This document shows positions 14,686-26,302 of a stretch of 64,000 nt of DNA, piece after piece. Origin of the DNA: Vitrella brassicaformis. Lineage: Eukaryota; Sar; Vitrellaceae. The stretch spans positions 343,123-407,122 of the forward strand of contig CDMY01000366.1 in NCBI GenBank assembly GCA_001179505.1, in the 5' to 3' direction. The translations under genes and the position numbers were made by a program. A model generated the notes under the pieces. The model was not told the origin of the DNA. It saw only the letters and a program-made list of their open reading frames with translations, and searched no databases. The stretch's first letter is position 1, and each line of letters opens with the position of its first letter.

Positions 14686-16876
14686 ATGGCAGAGGACGCA
14701 GCAGCAGCCCTGAGAGAGCAGATCCGTCAGACAGAAGAGCAGCTGAAAGAGCTCGAAGCCCTGCCAGCCTCTGAAGAGATCACAGCCATCAAGAAGGACC
14801 TCATCGCACTCATCAGCAGCCTGCAGGAGACGCTGCTCCAGCTGACCAAAGCCAGCGCCTTGCATTCGCTCGAACAAGTCGCCAACGGGCCGGAGAGTGC
14901 CTCCGGTAATTAAGAAGTCCGGCCAGACGAGTCGAGTTGCATGCTGTTCTCGGTTGTCATTTATCAGTCAGAGAGCCTCTCAGATCTGCGCGTTTGCTTG
15001 ATCATCTTAGCCCAATGCACTGCACGCGGCCGTGGCCACTGTCGATACATCCATTCTTCTGTGTCTTGTGTGGGGACGTCTTGTCTTGTTCCTTCCTCAG
15101 GTGCCCCTTCCTGCCCCTTCAAGGAGATCGCAGCCGTGCTTTCCTCACCATCCCCATCACCAGAGCATCCCTCAGGCTCAGCCGCGCCGGCCACCGCTGC
15201 TGCTGCTTCCGACGACCTGCCAGCGGCATCTATCGACTCACTCGTGGGCTCCCGCGTCCTCTTCCCTCGGAGGGCTCTCAACGGGGCTGTCACATGGCGA
15301 ATCGGCATTATCGAGCAGCTGAGGAGGTCTGATCACGATGCGCAGCGGCCACCTGAAGGTGGTCATCGTGATGGGGACGAGGATGAGGGTGACGGCCTCC
15401 TCATGTGCCTGGTGTCTTATGCGGCTCCGCGGGAGAAGGGAGAGACCCGCTGTCGGCACATCCGCAATGTGAGCGAATGTCCCTATGGACCCTCTTGCCG
15501 GTTCTCTCATGGTGTATGGGTGGAGCTGGATGCGCTGCAATCGCTCCCCTGGCACCACGAGGACATCTCTGAGGGCAACAAGGTGGAGGCCCGTTTCTCT
15601 GATGGCCTGTGGTACGAGGCCACAGTGACGGAGGTGACACCTGATGGCCGCGTCAGGGTCCACTTCGACCCACCGCACAGCCACGACTTCACCCTGCCCC
15701 CCACCGCTATATTGCCGCGTGCCGACGTCTTCTATGGTGGCTCTATCTCGAGCAAAGACGACCAAGAAGACGGCCAAGAAAACGAGCCATCCCGCCCGTC
15801 TCCCTCTCCCTACCCCTCCCCGGCCCCCTCTCCATCAGACGAGGCCATCGGCTGGGGCGGGTCCGACAGCGAGTCAGATGGCGATGAGGAGGAGCAGCAG
15901 GGATTCCACGCGGTCCAGGAGCAGTTTGAGCACCCCCACGTGGAGGAGTTCGGCAAGTGGGAGCAGTTTACAAAGGGATTTGGCTCCAAGATGCTCAAGA
16001 AGATGGGGTGGAAGGGCGGGGCACTGGGCAAGGCCGACCACATGGACCATGACAAGAGGATCGTCAACCCCATCTCTGTCAGGGTACTCCCGCCCAGGTC
16101 AGTGAATGCAGTGAGAGCACCAAAACCAAACACACATGAAACCCACCCAGCTCTTCTGTGTCTGTCTGTGTCTTCCCTCATCCAGGCGGTCTCTCGACTT
16201 CATCTCAAAGCCCTTCAAGAAAGGCGCCAGCAAGCGACGCGGTAAACGGGGCAGCGGCAAACGCAAGCTGGCGGCGAAATACGGCGAGGCATGGCTAGCG
16301 CAGCACGGCCCCTCTGCCCCGCATGAGCGCGGCTCCTTCAAGCTATTGAATGACGGCCTGATGCAGGGGATGGGCCAGAAAGCCGACAGTGCAGCAGCTG
16401 AGGCGCGAAGGGCAGAGGCCAAGCACCAGCACGAGATGGAGAAGCTGCGACGGTCTCAGACGACCTCTGAAGGCGACCTGAGGAAGAAACTGGTGGCTTG
16501 CCAGGACAAACTGAAAGTCGCCCGATCGCAGCTGAGTGGCGCAGAGGACCAGCTGAAGCGACACCTGGGTGAGCGGAGAGGCAGACCATACACCTGTCGG
16601 TAACTGGTCGGTCATTGTGTGTGTGCTGTGTGTGCGTGCGTGTGTGTGCAGGTAAGGGTGCTGTGACGGAGCTGCAGGCGACCTACGGTGGATCAGTGGC
16701 GGCCAAGAGGAAGGAAATACAACGGCTGGAGGTGAGGTGGTGTGGGAGGGAGGGGTGGCTCCCGTCGAGTGGTGTGAGGGTCGGTTGTGTTGATTTGTGT
16801 GGCTTAGGACGAGGAGAGGGCGTTGACAGAGAAGCTGTCAGGCAACCGGGCAAAGAAGAAACTCAAGGTCTTCTGA
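14686..16876 (+). CDS. ZGPAT-like CCCH zinc finger and G-patch protein
   Basis: Five exons: 14686-14905, 15101-16097, 16186-16568, 16652-16731 and 16808-16876, giving 582 aa. Order of parts: N-terminal coiled coil like that of ZGPAT (REQIRQTEEQLKELEALP); a CCCH finger at about residue 191 with spacing C-x8-C-x5-C-x3-H (from CRHIRNVSECPYGPSCRFSH); a Tudor-like segment (EGNKVEARFSDGLWYEATV); acidic and Pro/Ser linkers; a G-patch (FGSKMLKKMGWKGGALGK); SLDFISK; SFKLLND; and a C-terminal coiled coil ending KKKLKVF. Human ZGPAT has the same order and acts in the nucleus as a repressor and splicing-associated factor. An in-frame ATG at 14656 could add 10 residues; the sequence before 14686 looks like a splice acceptor, so an untranslated upstream exon is possible. 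Confidence 0.88.
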
Positions 16877-17694
16877 GCGATTAGATGGATGGATGGATGG
16901 ATGAGCCACTTCGTCGATAGTAACCGCACAAACATCGTTTATCGTGTCCCATACATGTGTATGCTAATCATGGTCTTCGTGTGTCTTATGCCGCGAATCC
17001 GTCACGCCAAGACAAAGCGATCCCAGACGCGCCATGCCACACATGAGTGGCTCCGCAGCCCAGACATGATGGAGAGACAGGCCCAACCGCCTGGCTGTCG
17101 ATTTGGTCTGTCATCTCCCCCATGACACAGCCGCAGTGACACTGAGAGGGCAACCACAACAGATGGAAACATGGGTGATTCAGCAAAGCAGCCAGTGAGT
17201 GCATGTATATATACACAGCCAGGCGTATACACAATAGAGATAAGAACCGATTTCTCGCACTGCACCCCCAGGTAAGGTACCCACACAGCTCTCCGTGTCC
17301 GTATACCGCTAAACCGCTGCCTGTCGTGTTGCGCCTCCAACAGTGCCTGTCATGTCTCCGCCCAGACTCAGCCGAGCCGCACAGAACACCTAGAGAGCAG
17401 CCCACGGCGACTGACTACAAGAAATGAATGCATGGGGCTGTCCTGTCACAACCACACACACGTCAAACCAGCCGGCACATACATACATACATATAGGATC
17501 AGTGAGTGTATGTATGTATATGTATGCACATGGCCCCCGGAGCCGAATGGGCATCAGGTCCGAAAATGGACTCAATACACACATTGGGAGCTGGGCACGG
17601 TACGGCAGGCAGCCGACAAGCGCACAAAGTCGGAATCTAGCCTTCGGCAATCCATCAGCTGGCTACTGACCGGCAGGTATCCTCCCTCCCTCCG
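16877..17694. other. Convergent spacer
   Basis: Between the stops of the ZGPAT-like and Cys-rich genes. No gene seen. It has a GGAT tetranucleotide run (16883-16902) and an ATACATAC/TATGTATG stretch (about 17479-17526) able to fold on itself. Confidence 0.6.
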
Positions 17695-18977
17695 TCACTG
17701 GAGTGGACAGTCTCGTGGGTTAAATCGCTCGCCTCTGGAGCGGCCCCCGCCACCGCCGCCCATCTCTTCGTCGTCGTCGTCATCATCATAATCGTCGTCG
17801 TCCTCGTCGCCGCCACACGGGCAGGGGAAACCGCTGAGGCCCTGATGGACCATCGTTGATACACACACGTATAGTAAGGAGGGAAAGGTTGTGGTGAAAG
17901 GTGGGGCAGCCTCACTCACCGTGAAGTAGTGGTTACCGCAGTGTTCACAGTGGGCGTTGCGATAGTCCCCGATGCACTGGCCTGATTGTGCACACACATA
18001 GCAGCCACGTAGGTGGTGGTATGGAGGGTGTTCTCCTACCCACCTACCGTAGCCAGGACATTGGGAGCAGTGGTGGTGGAACTTGCCGCAATCGACCTCG
18101 GGACTGCACGCCCAGATCCACACCCACCCCAGACACATGTCCATCCATCATCCATCATTCCTTCGTACACTCACTTGCCGAGGCACAGCCGTGTGACGTA
18201 TGCGCGCCAGTGGCAGTCCTCCCGCGGGCACACAACACCACCGCCCTCACTGCCGTCCTGATTGATTGATGACACAAACGCACACACGCACATACATCCA
18301 TGTGGGCATGAAGCTGGCGACGCTGCCCATGTCATGTGTAGGATGGACCTTCGCACGTATGTACCTCATAGTCCCAACCTACGTTGCCCTGGTCGAGCTG
18401 CACACAGACGCATCGATGCCCACAAAAACACGTATGGGTTGTGTCATCCATCCCTACGCCCTGGTCCATGCCTACCATACCAGGTCACGCATCGTGACAC
18501 TGATGCGCTTGTTGCAGTCCTCGCACCTGGTCTTCAAGACGATCACCCTGCAGTGCACACATACATGCCATGCGTGCCCATGCCCAGACCATCCATACAA
18601 CACATCTTATTCCCCCATGGAGCCAGAGAAGAAAAGTAGGGTGACGTACGATAGCGGGTCCTCCTTTGAGAAATCGGGCTCCAGAAACCGCTGCGCAATG
18701 GCCGCCTTCAGGCACCTGCATGAGACAGAAGACGGATCCAGACAGACAGACAGACACAGACCGAATGAAGAATGGCATGCTTCGCCCGATGCATTCATTC
18801 ATTGATGGTTGCTTACATGTTGACCTCCTTTGGATCTTCAACGCCGCACCTCCTGAGGATCTCATTCACCCTCCTCCTCTGCTCCTTCAGCCCCCTGTTG
18901 GTGAAGTTGCCCTCGTCAGCCCCATCATCCTCATCCTCATCCGCACCTCCTGCAGTCCTACTGCGACGACTCGCCAT
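17695..18977 (-). CDS. Cys-rich (zinc-type) protein with acidic Gly-rich tail
   Basis: Eight exons: 18977-18817, 18715-18650, 18547-18481, 18397-18365, 18257-18175, 18103-18048, 17981-17920 and 17841-17695, giving 224 aa with every phase consistent. The N-terminus is charged (MASRRSRTAGGADEDEDDGA). The centre has repeated CXXC or CX4C knuckles: RCEDCNKR; CPREDCHW; DCGKFHHHCSQCPGYG; HCEHCGNHYF; GLSGFPCPCGG. They would bind several zinc ions. The end is an Asp run followed by Gly/Arg. I do not recognise a named family. The knuckles suggest a nucleic-acid or protein-binding zinc module, not a classical RING because the His spacing does not fit. It is divergent from the HTTM-like gene, with 99 bp between starts. 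Confidence 0.8.
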
Positions 18978-19076
18978 CCCAAAACAGGTCAAAACAAAGT
19001 GCAGGGTTTGAAACCCTGCAGGGTTTGGGTTTCGACCGTTGAACGTTGACTTCACGCAGTGGGTTGCTTGCGAGAG
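18978..19076. promoter_or_regulatory. 99-bp divergent promoter with nested palindrome
   Basis: TGCAGGGTTT at 19000-19009, one base, then its exact reverse complement AAACCCTGCA at 19011-19020. This overlaps a 16-bp perfect palindrome, AAACCCTGCAGGGTTT, at 19011-19026, followed by GGGTTTCG. The motif occupies over a quarter of the shortest spacer in the window. Confidence 0.6.
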
Positions 19077-20849
19077 ATGATGCGGCGGCGGCAAGGCCTG
19101 AGGGCCTTCCTGCTCGGCCAGCAAGCCGAGGGAGATGTCGTTCCGTGTCCTTCAACTCCATATGCGTCGGCAACAGCGGTTGCTGGGGAGTGTTCGTGGC
19201 TGCTGTCGGTGCTGTATTGCGTCGGGCTGGTTATGGATGTCACCGACATGTGGGGCCACCCATGGAGCTGCGCGCTCATGATGGTCTGGACGCTTCTCTT
19301 CGCCTGGACGAGGCATCCCCTTTTCCTCGTGGCTGCACTCGTTAACGACCTGGCTCACGTGGCACCCTACTGGCCTGACGTCCCCAACCACTCCAACCTG
19401 ATTGTGTTCCTGGACGTCATCATTCTCATGTGGCTGCTGTGGGACGTGTCGCTTGCGGTTGTGAGGCACTTTCGGCATCGCGGCAGCAAGGACGGCCTCA
19501 AGAAGGGGTCGATACGGTCGGGGGACATCCTCCAGGTCATCAGCAGCAGCATGGAGTGCTCCGCCTACCATCGGATCATGCCGCTGCTGCCCTTCCTGTT
19601 CTCGGTGCTGTACTGGTTCGCGGGCTTCCACAAGCTCAACTACGACTTCTTCACGCCCCCACAGTCCTGCGTGGCCGACTTCACCAGACGCATTGCTGGG
19701 GGAATGGGCATCCAGCACCACCAGTGGCTCGCTGACCTCCTCCGCCCAGACACACAAGCCGCTGCGATGACGGTCTTGTTCCTCGGCGCGTTCGTCATTC
19801 TGTGGGAGCTGGGGTGTGCCGTGCTCGTGTGGAGCCGTCGGTGGCGTCCCTATGTGTTGGGCTTCATCGCCTTCATGCACATGAACCTCGCTCTCGCCAA
19901 GTTCGTCAACTTCAGCTCGCTTATCAACGTCTTCATCTTGGCCTTTTTGGCCATCTCGCTGCCCCACACGACCCTCGTCAAGGCCTTTATGGAGGACACA
20001 GAGGGCAAGAGCAGGAGATGGGCCGTGTGGAGCAGGGTGCATCTGTATGTGTACGCCAATCTCCTGGCCTCGTGCAGCTTCTGGCTCATCCGGCTGGCGC
20101 CCGAGGGCAGCAAGAAGAAGCTCATGTATGTGCGGCTGAGAGCTGCCGTCTTCATCGTCAGCACCATCCACCTCCTGGCCACTCCCCTGTATCGCGCCAT
20201 CGTCCACCACTCACGGCAGCAGCCGAAGACTAAAGCCAAGAGTGAAGACAGCCCGCCCCCTCCCCCAGTGTCTCTGTCATTCTTCCAAGCGGCCCGTCGG
20301 CTCTCGTGTCTCAATTGGGTGTACGTGTTGCTGATGGTGCTCTTCTACCTGATGCCCTACCTCGGCCTACGGACGGCAGGGTGCGCCACGATGTTCTCCA
20401 ACCTGCAGATCGAGTCGGTCGCCTACCCGCCTTACGCCTCGCGCAGCAACCACCTGCTGGTCTCCTCCGACGCACTGAGGCTCTTCAGCTACACCGACGA
20501 CCTCGTGTACTTCCACAGTTGGCCATCAGGGATGATTGGCCGCAAGACATGGGGCAAGATGACAGGGCAGGCAGTGCCACTGGTGGAGGTGCACAAGATG
20601 GTGCGCAAGGCCATCATAGAGACCGACCCACGGCTCAACTACGGGCTGCAGTTCGCTGCCAACTTCTCCTACTACCACCACCCCAGCGGTGCTGACGATG
20701 ACGACAGCGGTGGGTGGGAGACTCGTTGGGTGAAGGACATCCGGAAGGAGGAGCTGTTCACGAGTGGGGAGCTGGTCAGCTGGTGGGAGATGAGGCTGCT
20801 CTCGTTCAGACCCATACCATTCAACGCGCCCAAGCGATGCTACTGGTAG
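19077..20849 (+). CDS. Intronless HTTM-like multi-pass membrane protein
   Basis: A single exon of 590 aa from the first ATG at 19077. It has about ten hydrophobic helices. The blocks FSVLYWFAGFHKLNYDFFTP, MTVLFLGAFVILWELGCAVL and HMNLALAKFVNF resemble the HTTM / vitamin-K-dependent gamma-carboxylase-like membrane domain common in bacteria. The C-terminal soluble part (GLRTAGCATMFSNLQIES, NHLLVSS, then LINYGL-like and WWEMRLLSFRPIPFN) is also like bacterial HTTM proteins. The catalytic role is unknown; I do not claim carboxylase activity. It is the only long gene here without an intron, while its neighbours have 5-19 exons, which may mean gene transfer or retroposition. A Lys/Pro linker (about residues 380-400) separates the two halves. 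Confidence 0.72.
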   Translation: MMRRRQGLRAFLLGQQAEGDVVPCPSTPYASATAVAGECSWLLSVLYCVGLVMDVTDMWGHPWSCALMMVWTLLFAWTRHPLFLVAALVNDLAHVAPYWPDVPNHSNLIVFLDVIILMWLLWDVSLAVVRHFRHRGSKDGLKKGSIRSGDILQVISSSMECSAYHRIMPLLPFLFSVLYWFAGFHKLNYDFFTPPQSCVADFTRRIAGGMGIQHHQWLADLLRPDTQAAAMTVLFLGAFVILWELGCAVLVWSRRWRPYVLGFIAFMHMNLALAKFVNFSSLINVFILAFLAISLPHTTLVKAFMEDTEGKSRRWAVWSRVHLYVYANLLASCSFWLIRLAPEGSKKKLMYVRLRAAVFIVSTIHLLATPLYRAIVHHSRQQPKTKAKSEDSPPPPPVSLSFFQAARRLSCLNWVYVLLMVLFYLMPYLGLRTAGCATMFSNLQIESVAYPPYASRSNHLLVSSDALRLFSYTDDLVYFHSWPSGMIGRKTWGKMTGQAVPLVEVHKMVRKAIIETDPRLNYGLQFAANFSYYHHPSGADDDDSGGWETRWVKDIRKEELFTSGELVSWWEMRLLSFRPIPFNAPKRCYW

Positions 20850-21950
20850 ACAGAGGAGAGGAGACGGGGGGGAGGGTGGGTCTACCAGAAAGGGTCCAAC
20901 TGTGCGGAGCGTGCGGCTCAATCGGCATGCAGCTCGAACTCGCTGACAGTTGCGGACCAAGAGGCTGGCTGAGGACCGCGCTGAGAACAATTAGAGGATA
21001 TATGAGTCGCGGGAGAGTGGCTCAAAGGAAGCCTTCTCTGCGTGGGTGCGTGGCCGGCCGGACGAGTGATGAGTGGGGGTATTTGTGCAGTGCATCGTCT
21101 TTTGCTAGTAGCATTACGGGGTGGTGGTTGTGGGTGTGGTGTGAGCCATCGGGTGTGCGTTTCGGCCGACGGCAAGTTTTGTGTGTCTGTGGACGTGATG
21201 TGTGGTGTGGTGTGGTGTGGTGTGGTATAACGCTACTTGTGTCTGTGTGTGTGGTGTCATCCCCCGATGCTGTTTGTGCTGTCTGATGAGGACTTTGCGC
21301 ATCATCACTTCAACCGATCAGCGGCTCATTCGGTTCATGCATTGTGGTGGTCTGTACAGCGAGCCAAAAGGGGGTTTACCCAGACAGACAGACAGACAGG
21401 CAGACGCGCGCGCAATATCACAGCAGCCTCATGTGTACACAGCCCCCGTGTTTGACACATCCCTTAGCCAACACCACACAAGACCATCCATCCAAAAACA
21501 CAGCCATCCATCCATCCATACCCGTCAGCCGGTTAGACAGATCACACACTTGGACAGACACACACGTGCATGCGTAATTAGACACACGCCTTGGAGAGCA
21601 CACCATCCATCCACTCGGGCGGGCAGGTAGGCAGGTCAGGCAAGGCAGGCAGTGCGTGTGTGAATTGCAAACAGAACGTTCCTCGTGCGCATGGCATGCG
21701 TCAGCTGCCTTCAGGACTAAGGGCAAAATACATATGCATCCATCCATCCATTCGCTGAGGGTGTTTCCGTAGACAGGCGATCACTCACTCACTCACTCCG
21801 GTGCGTGCCACACCACCGGACCAAACAGACCCCCGCCCAGCCAGCCATACTCCATGGATGAAAAGAAAGGCAAAAGAGAGCAACGCATGCACTACGGTCT
21901 CTGTGTGGTGTGTGGCGATGGTCGTGTGGTGTCTAGTGGGTGTGGTGGGC
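20850..21950. other. Gene-free spacer
   Basis: No supported gene. It has GTGTG-rich tracts (21198-21230), CAGACAGA (21382-21400), CCATCCAT (21484-21520) and CACTCACT (21783-21798) repeats. Confidence 0.55.
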
Positions 21951-22368
21951 TTAGAAGTGGACCCGTCCGGCGAAGACGGTCCCCAACTCGGCAGAGGCGT
22001 CGCGGAGGATGATGCCGCCCACCACAATGGCGATGCACACACAGCCACCGTGTCACACACGCGAATCATGGCCCCCAGGACGCCTCCTCGGCACCGTCGT
22101 CGTCGTCCGTCACGCCACCAGCACCTGCATCGCCGCCCTCACCACCAGCATCAGCACCTGCATCGCCTCCATCCCCCTCGCCGTCAGTACCCTCCTCAGC
22201 GCTAAAAACACACCCAAAGACAGAGGGAAAGCATTGCGATGGATGATGGAGGGCGATGCATTCCGACCCCGCGTTGCCGTAGGCCATGGGAGGCAGGCAC
22301 ACGTTGACCGTCGACAGCACATCATCAAAATCCTCATGGTCGCCGAGAAGGAATGCAATCTGTGCCAT
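21951..22368 (-). pseudogene. Small acidic/membrane protein gene, frame broken at a TG tract
   Basis: Minus strand from ATG at 22368: MAQIAFLLGDHEDFDDVL and VNVCLPPMAYGNAG. A plausible intron follows (22267-22202, GTCGGA to TTTTTAG), then an acidic Gly/Asp-rich stretch. The end carries a good membrane helix, CIAIVVGGIILRDASAELG then TVFAGRVHF with stop at 21953-21951. It is reached from the upstream frame MIRVCDTVAVC only if two bases are removed from the TGTGTG tract at about 22027-22036; no AG acceptor exists to do this by splicing. Either the gene is broken here, the tract is mis-sequenced, or I have the structure wrong. Family not recognised. Confidence 0.35.
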
Positions 22369-22506
22369 TTTTGCTCTCTTCCAAGTTCCCCCCCGACGTA
22401 AATAGTCAGTTTCGTGGTCTCGTGAAACCTGTCATTTCGTGGGAGCAATCACCCCCGAGCGCATTCAATTTGAGCACATTTGAGCAGCAGCGACAGGCGA
22501 TAACGC
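22369..22506. promoter_or_regulatory. Short spacer upstream of the unknown-family gene
   Basis: 138 bp. It has an inverted repeat, GTTTC at 22409-22413 and GAAAC at 22424-22428. It would be a divergent promoter if the minus-strand gene to its left is real. Confidence 0.35.
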
Positions 22507-25198
22507 ATGGGGAGTCGGCTGACAGTGCTCGAGGTCGGTCCGACACCGTACGACCCCCTCGAGGCCCTTTGCGAGGTGCCGCAGCCACAGGGCACCACCA
22601 GCCGCATAGCTGTGCGCCGCGCCGACCTGGTTGAGTTCCCATGTGCCAAGACGTACCCCGAGAAAGACGTGGAAGACGAGTACTGCCTCATAGACGATTC
22701 AAGGTGGGAAAGGGGAGTGCTGGGCGCTGCATGCACCCATTCAACGAGCGACTTCACGGCAGAAGCGGGCATTTCCTGTCTGCTCTGCTTCCAGGGAGTG
22801 TTTGAGCACGACTGCCTCCGGCACCGATAGCGCAGCGGATGCATCCGAGTCGACATCTCGGTAACCGAAGAATGCACACATGGCACACGCGAAGCGCCAC
22901 CCACCGTGTGTGTGCTGGCGTTGTCATTCAGCAACTCTTCATCTCAACAAGGCACCGCAGACGCCGTCACCCTTTCCCCGCCCCACCCCCTCCCACAACC
23001 CAGCGCCCCCCCCTCTGTGGCGCCACACATTTTCCAGAAACGGCTACGGACCAGCAACTCCATGATCCGATTCAGGACAATCGACAAGGCCACCGTCTGC
23101 ATCAAGAAGGACCACTCAGTCACGGGCGGCCATGAGGTCACGGGCGAGGCTCTCATGAGCCACGTGCTGACGGAGCAGGCCCTCCGCCACCACTACAGGA
23201 AGGGGCTGGGATTTGTCGCCGACACAGAGGGTGATAGGATGGCGGGTGGGCTTAACGAGTCGGGTGGGATGAGCGAGGCCTCGCGTGCCATGCTGCGCCA
23301 GCTGAGGAGAGGCAACTACAGCTACCAGGCCCCCTCACGCTTCGGCGGCGTGCCCTTCACGCCCATGCTAGCCCACGGTGGCGGCGATGCACCACCCTCT
23401 CCCAGTGCCGCCCCACAGCTCACACAGCCGCCCTCGTCCGGCTCCCCTCCCGACCCCTCGTATGCGCTGAGGGGCCTGGCTTCCGATGAGTTTGCCATGG
23501 CTGCGGTCAAGTTCATCCCCCCTGGCCCAACCGCAATCTCAGCCCGGCCCAACCTGCCATCGCACCTAAAGGAGACGCACGCCCTCCCAATGCAAGGGCA
23601 GAACAAGAGCGTGGTCGACGGCGTGATGCGGCGGCGCCTGGGGCTGACGGGCCAGCAGTCGTCGTGGGGCATGGTCTATGGGGCGCTAGACCTCTTGGAT
23701 AAGGGCAAGGAGATGCATGGCGTGACGGTCCTGGGGTGGAAGGGGGATTCAGAGGTGACGAGGCAGCTGAAGAGCGAGAACGTGCGGGCCGTGGCGGCAT
23801 CGGCAGTGGGCAGGCGGGGCCTTTTCGTATGGGGTGACGACAACGGGCCCAACGAGCTGATCTCCATCCATGAGGTGGAGTTCGACACCACCCCAGCCCC
23901 CTCCGCATCGCGCAACCCTCCCCCTCCTTCGACCACCCACAAGAGGCGCGTAGCCGTCACCAGTGTCACCCGCATCGATCCGACCGGCGACATGGCGGGC
24001 ACGTTCCGCCATCTGCCGTTCAAGACTGACACGTCCAGTCCCGAGCAGCAGTTTGTGCGTGCCCTGGGGAGGTTGTATACTGGTGGGGCGAGACCGGCAC
24101 CCAATACCGACCCACGGGCGGTCGAGTATCTGCGGCGGGTTGATATGGGGACGATCCTGCGGCAGGATCTGGGATTCTTGGGGTACTCTGCAGCAACCGA
24201 CAACTGGCCAGCGGCCTTGTCGGCCATATCCTTTCTCAGTGGCCGTCCCTTGTTTCATATTGGCTGCGGTGTGCCCGAGTGGGAGATGGTGGTGGATGTC
24301 AACGCTTTGTACCGGCTGCACCAGGCAGGAGGCGCGTCGACAGGTACCTCAAGGCGACACTCGCACACACACCAGCAACACACACACCAGCAACACTCAA
24401 CAAGAGTCATCCACTCCGTGCTCTGCGCGTGTACGTGCAGGTGGGACATTCATGAGCCGTGCACTGGCCTGCCTCGACTACAACAAGTGCATGACCCCAG
24501 ACCGCTTCATCGAGAAGCTGGCGCGATACTTCCGTGTGGAGCCGATGCCCACCAAGCCACCCCCACCCACAGCTGCCCATTCCTGTTCGCCATCCCCTCC
24601 CCCCAGCGCAGTGCCGGACATCGAGCGGCTCATCGGCGGCCGACAGGACATCATCGAGCCAGCCAAGACGATCCTTTTCCAGCTCGTGTGCCTCGATCCA
24701 GTCGAGAGGGGGGTCAAGGAGGCCGATGCAGTGAGAGGACAAATCGTCCGCCTCTTGCAGGAGAGGACTATCGTGTCGCGGCCTCTACCAGGGGCGAGTG
24801 AGGGGTCGGGGGACGTAGACGACACGCCCTATCGGATTATCCTGCCGCCGTCGCCAGCCGACATGCCGGCCGTCCCCCCACGCACCACCACTCGTCCCCA
24901 GCCGTACGATGGCGGCGGGTGGTGTTGTCTGATGCCGCTGGTGTTGCTGATGGTCGGATTTCTTCTGCTGATGGTCACATCGATGCTCCTGGTCGTCGAG
25001 CCGGTCAGCAGGTGCGCGAATAAAACAAGGGAGAGTCTGACGGAGGGACGGAGGGAGGGGGCGACCGCAGCCATATATGCTGGCTGGCTGGCACTGTGTG
25101 TGTGCAGCAGCGTGACGCCCGTTGGCTTGCCACATGCCTGCATGCCCCCACACAATGGGCTCGGAGATTGTCTACCTCACACGACATGGCAGCTGTAA
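22507..25198 (+). CDS. Complete member of an unknown family with C-terminal membrane anchor
   Basis: Exons 22507-22703, 22795-22860, 22932-24343 and 24441-25198 join in phase to give 810 aa. A further intron, 25012-25107 (ends TGTGTGTGCAG, length 96), would keep frame and give 778 aa. N-terminus MGSRLTVLEVGPTPYDPLEA is soluble. The middle has Pro-rich linkers separating folded-looking blocks (TVCIKKDHSVTGGHEVTG; LFVWGDDNGPNELISIHEV; VTSVTRIDPTGDMAG; ALSAISFLSGRPLFHIGC). Exon 4 has DIERLIGGRQDIIEPAK and ends with one strong membrane helix at about residues 719-744 (LMPLVLLMVGFLLLMVTSML). Two degraded relatives lie at 1-285 and 310-852, so the family is tandemly expanded. I cannot name a function; it could be a lineage-specific membrane-anchored protein. 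Confidence 0.8.
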
Positions 25199-26302
25199 AG
25201 ACACAACACATGTGAGCACACGCAGAGAGGGGAGGGGGAAGGGGAGGCCGCCATCCAGTGGATCATTCTGCGTGTTGGTGTGCGTGTGTGGTTTCCCTTT
25301 CTCCCTCCCTGGTTCAGGCAGGTGCCTAGCGAGTGACTGAGTGAGAGATCCGTTTCTTTCGGAGGCAGCCCGTCGCACATCCTTATCGCTATACAAGTCC
25401 AGTTTTCATCTACGTCTCGCTGGCTGGGATAGCCACGTAATGGGGGAGGGAGGGAGGAAAGAACAGCGAGGTCGAGTCGACGGAGGAGCCCCTCCCGTCA
25501 GTCAGCCGTCGATCGAGCTGCGTGCCATGGACGCCCCGCCCACAGCACCCCCGTCACCCAGCCACCACGGCCATCTGCCAGGGTCAAGGCTTTTCGTCAT
25601 TCTCTTCCTCTTGCCGTCAGCCACCACAGGTCGCGATAGAAGTGCAGCCCACTCCCCGCCCCCACCCAACGCCAGGCGCCCCCAGTCACCCACATCCCTC
25701 CTGCTCAGCCCCGATTCGCCCTCCCACGCCACGGCCATGGTGACACAGCTCTCCAAGGACGACAGTGGATCGACGAGGGGCTGAGAGAGCCTGAGGTCAA
25801 GGAGACGCTGAGCTGCCGCTGAATCTCGAAGACCCCCACCAAGTGCAGCCGCGTCACAACGGTCAGTCGCTGCTGCTGCGTACCGCATCATGGCTGGAGC
25901 GTCACCCTCGACAAGGAGGCAGGGAGGGAGCTGACGACAAGCCCACCGATGGCTGCCTGGAAGCGCTCGGCGCTCTTAGAGAGCAGTGGCGTGGAAGGGC
26001 AGCCGAACATCGGCGGGCGGGGCTGACTGTCCGTCAGCCCCATCAGTGGCCAAGGCCCTTAAGGCCCCGCATGTCGACGCGCGGCCACACGTCGGCTCCC
26101 CCCAGCCCGCTGCACCCGTCAGCGCGCACACCACCACACAACTGCAGCAGCAGCGAGTCAGCCTCCCCGAGAGCGAGACACTGGCCCCCCCCTGACCAGG
26201 CGACCGACATTTACGCATCATCCAGCGGCTGGCATTCCAGCATGAGTCGAGGAGACGCTGAGCTAGCGCCTCCATGATGAACAACACCAACACGACAGGC
26301 TC

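Noticed and set aside
14685-14688. Start codons of PEX6 and the ZGPAT-like gene overlapping on opposite strands
   Set aside because: Any ATG preceded by C gives CATG, which reads ATG on both strands. The longer PEX6 start would run through the palindromic spacer, so I used the ATG at 14462.
19152-20210. 352-codon open frame opposite the HTTM-like gene
   Set aside because: Low-complexity His/Glu-rich shadow of a membrane-protein coding strand.
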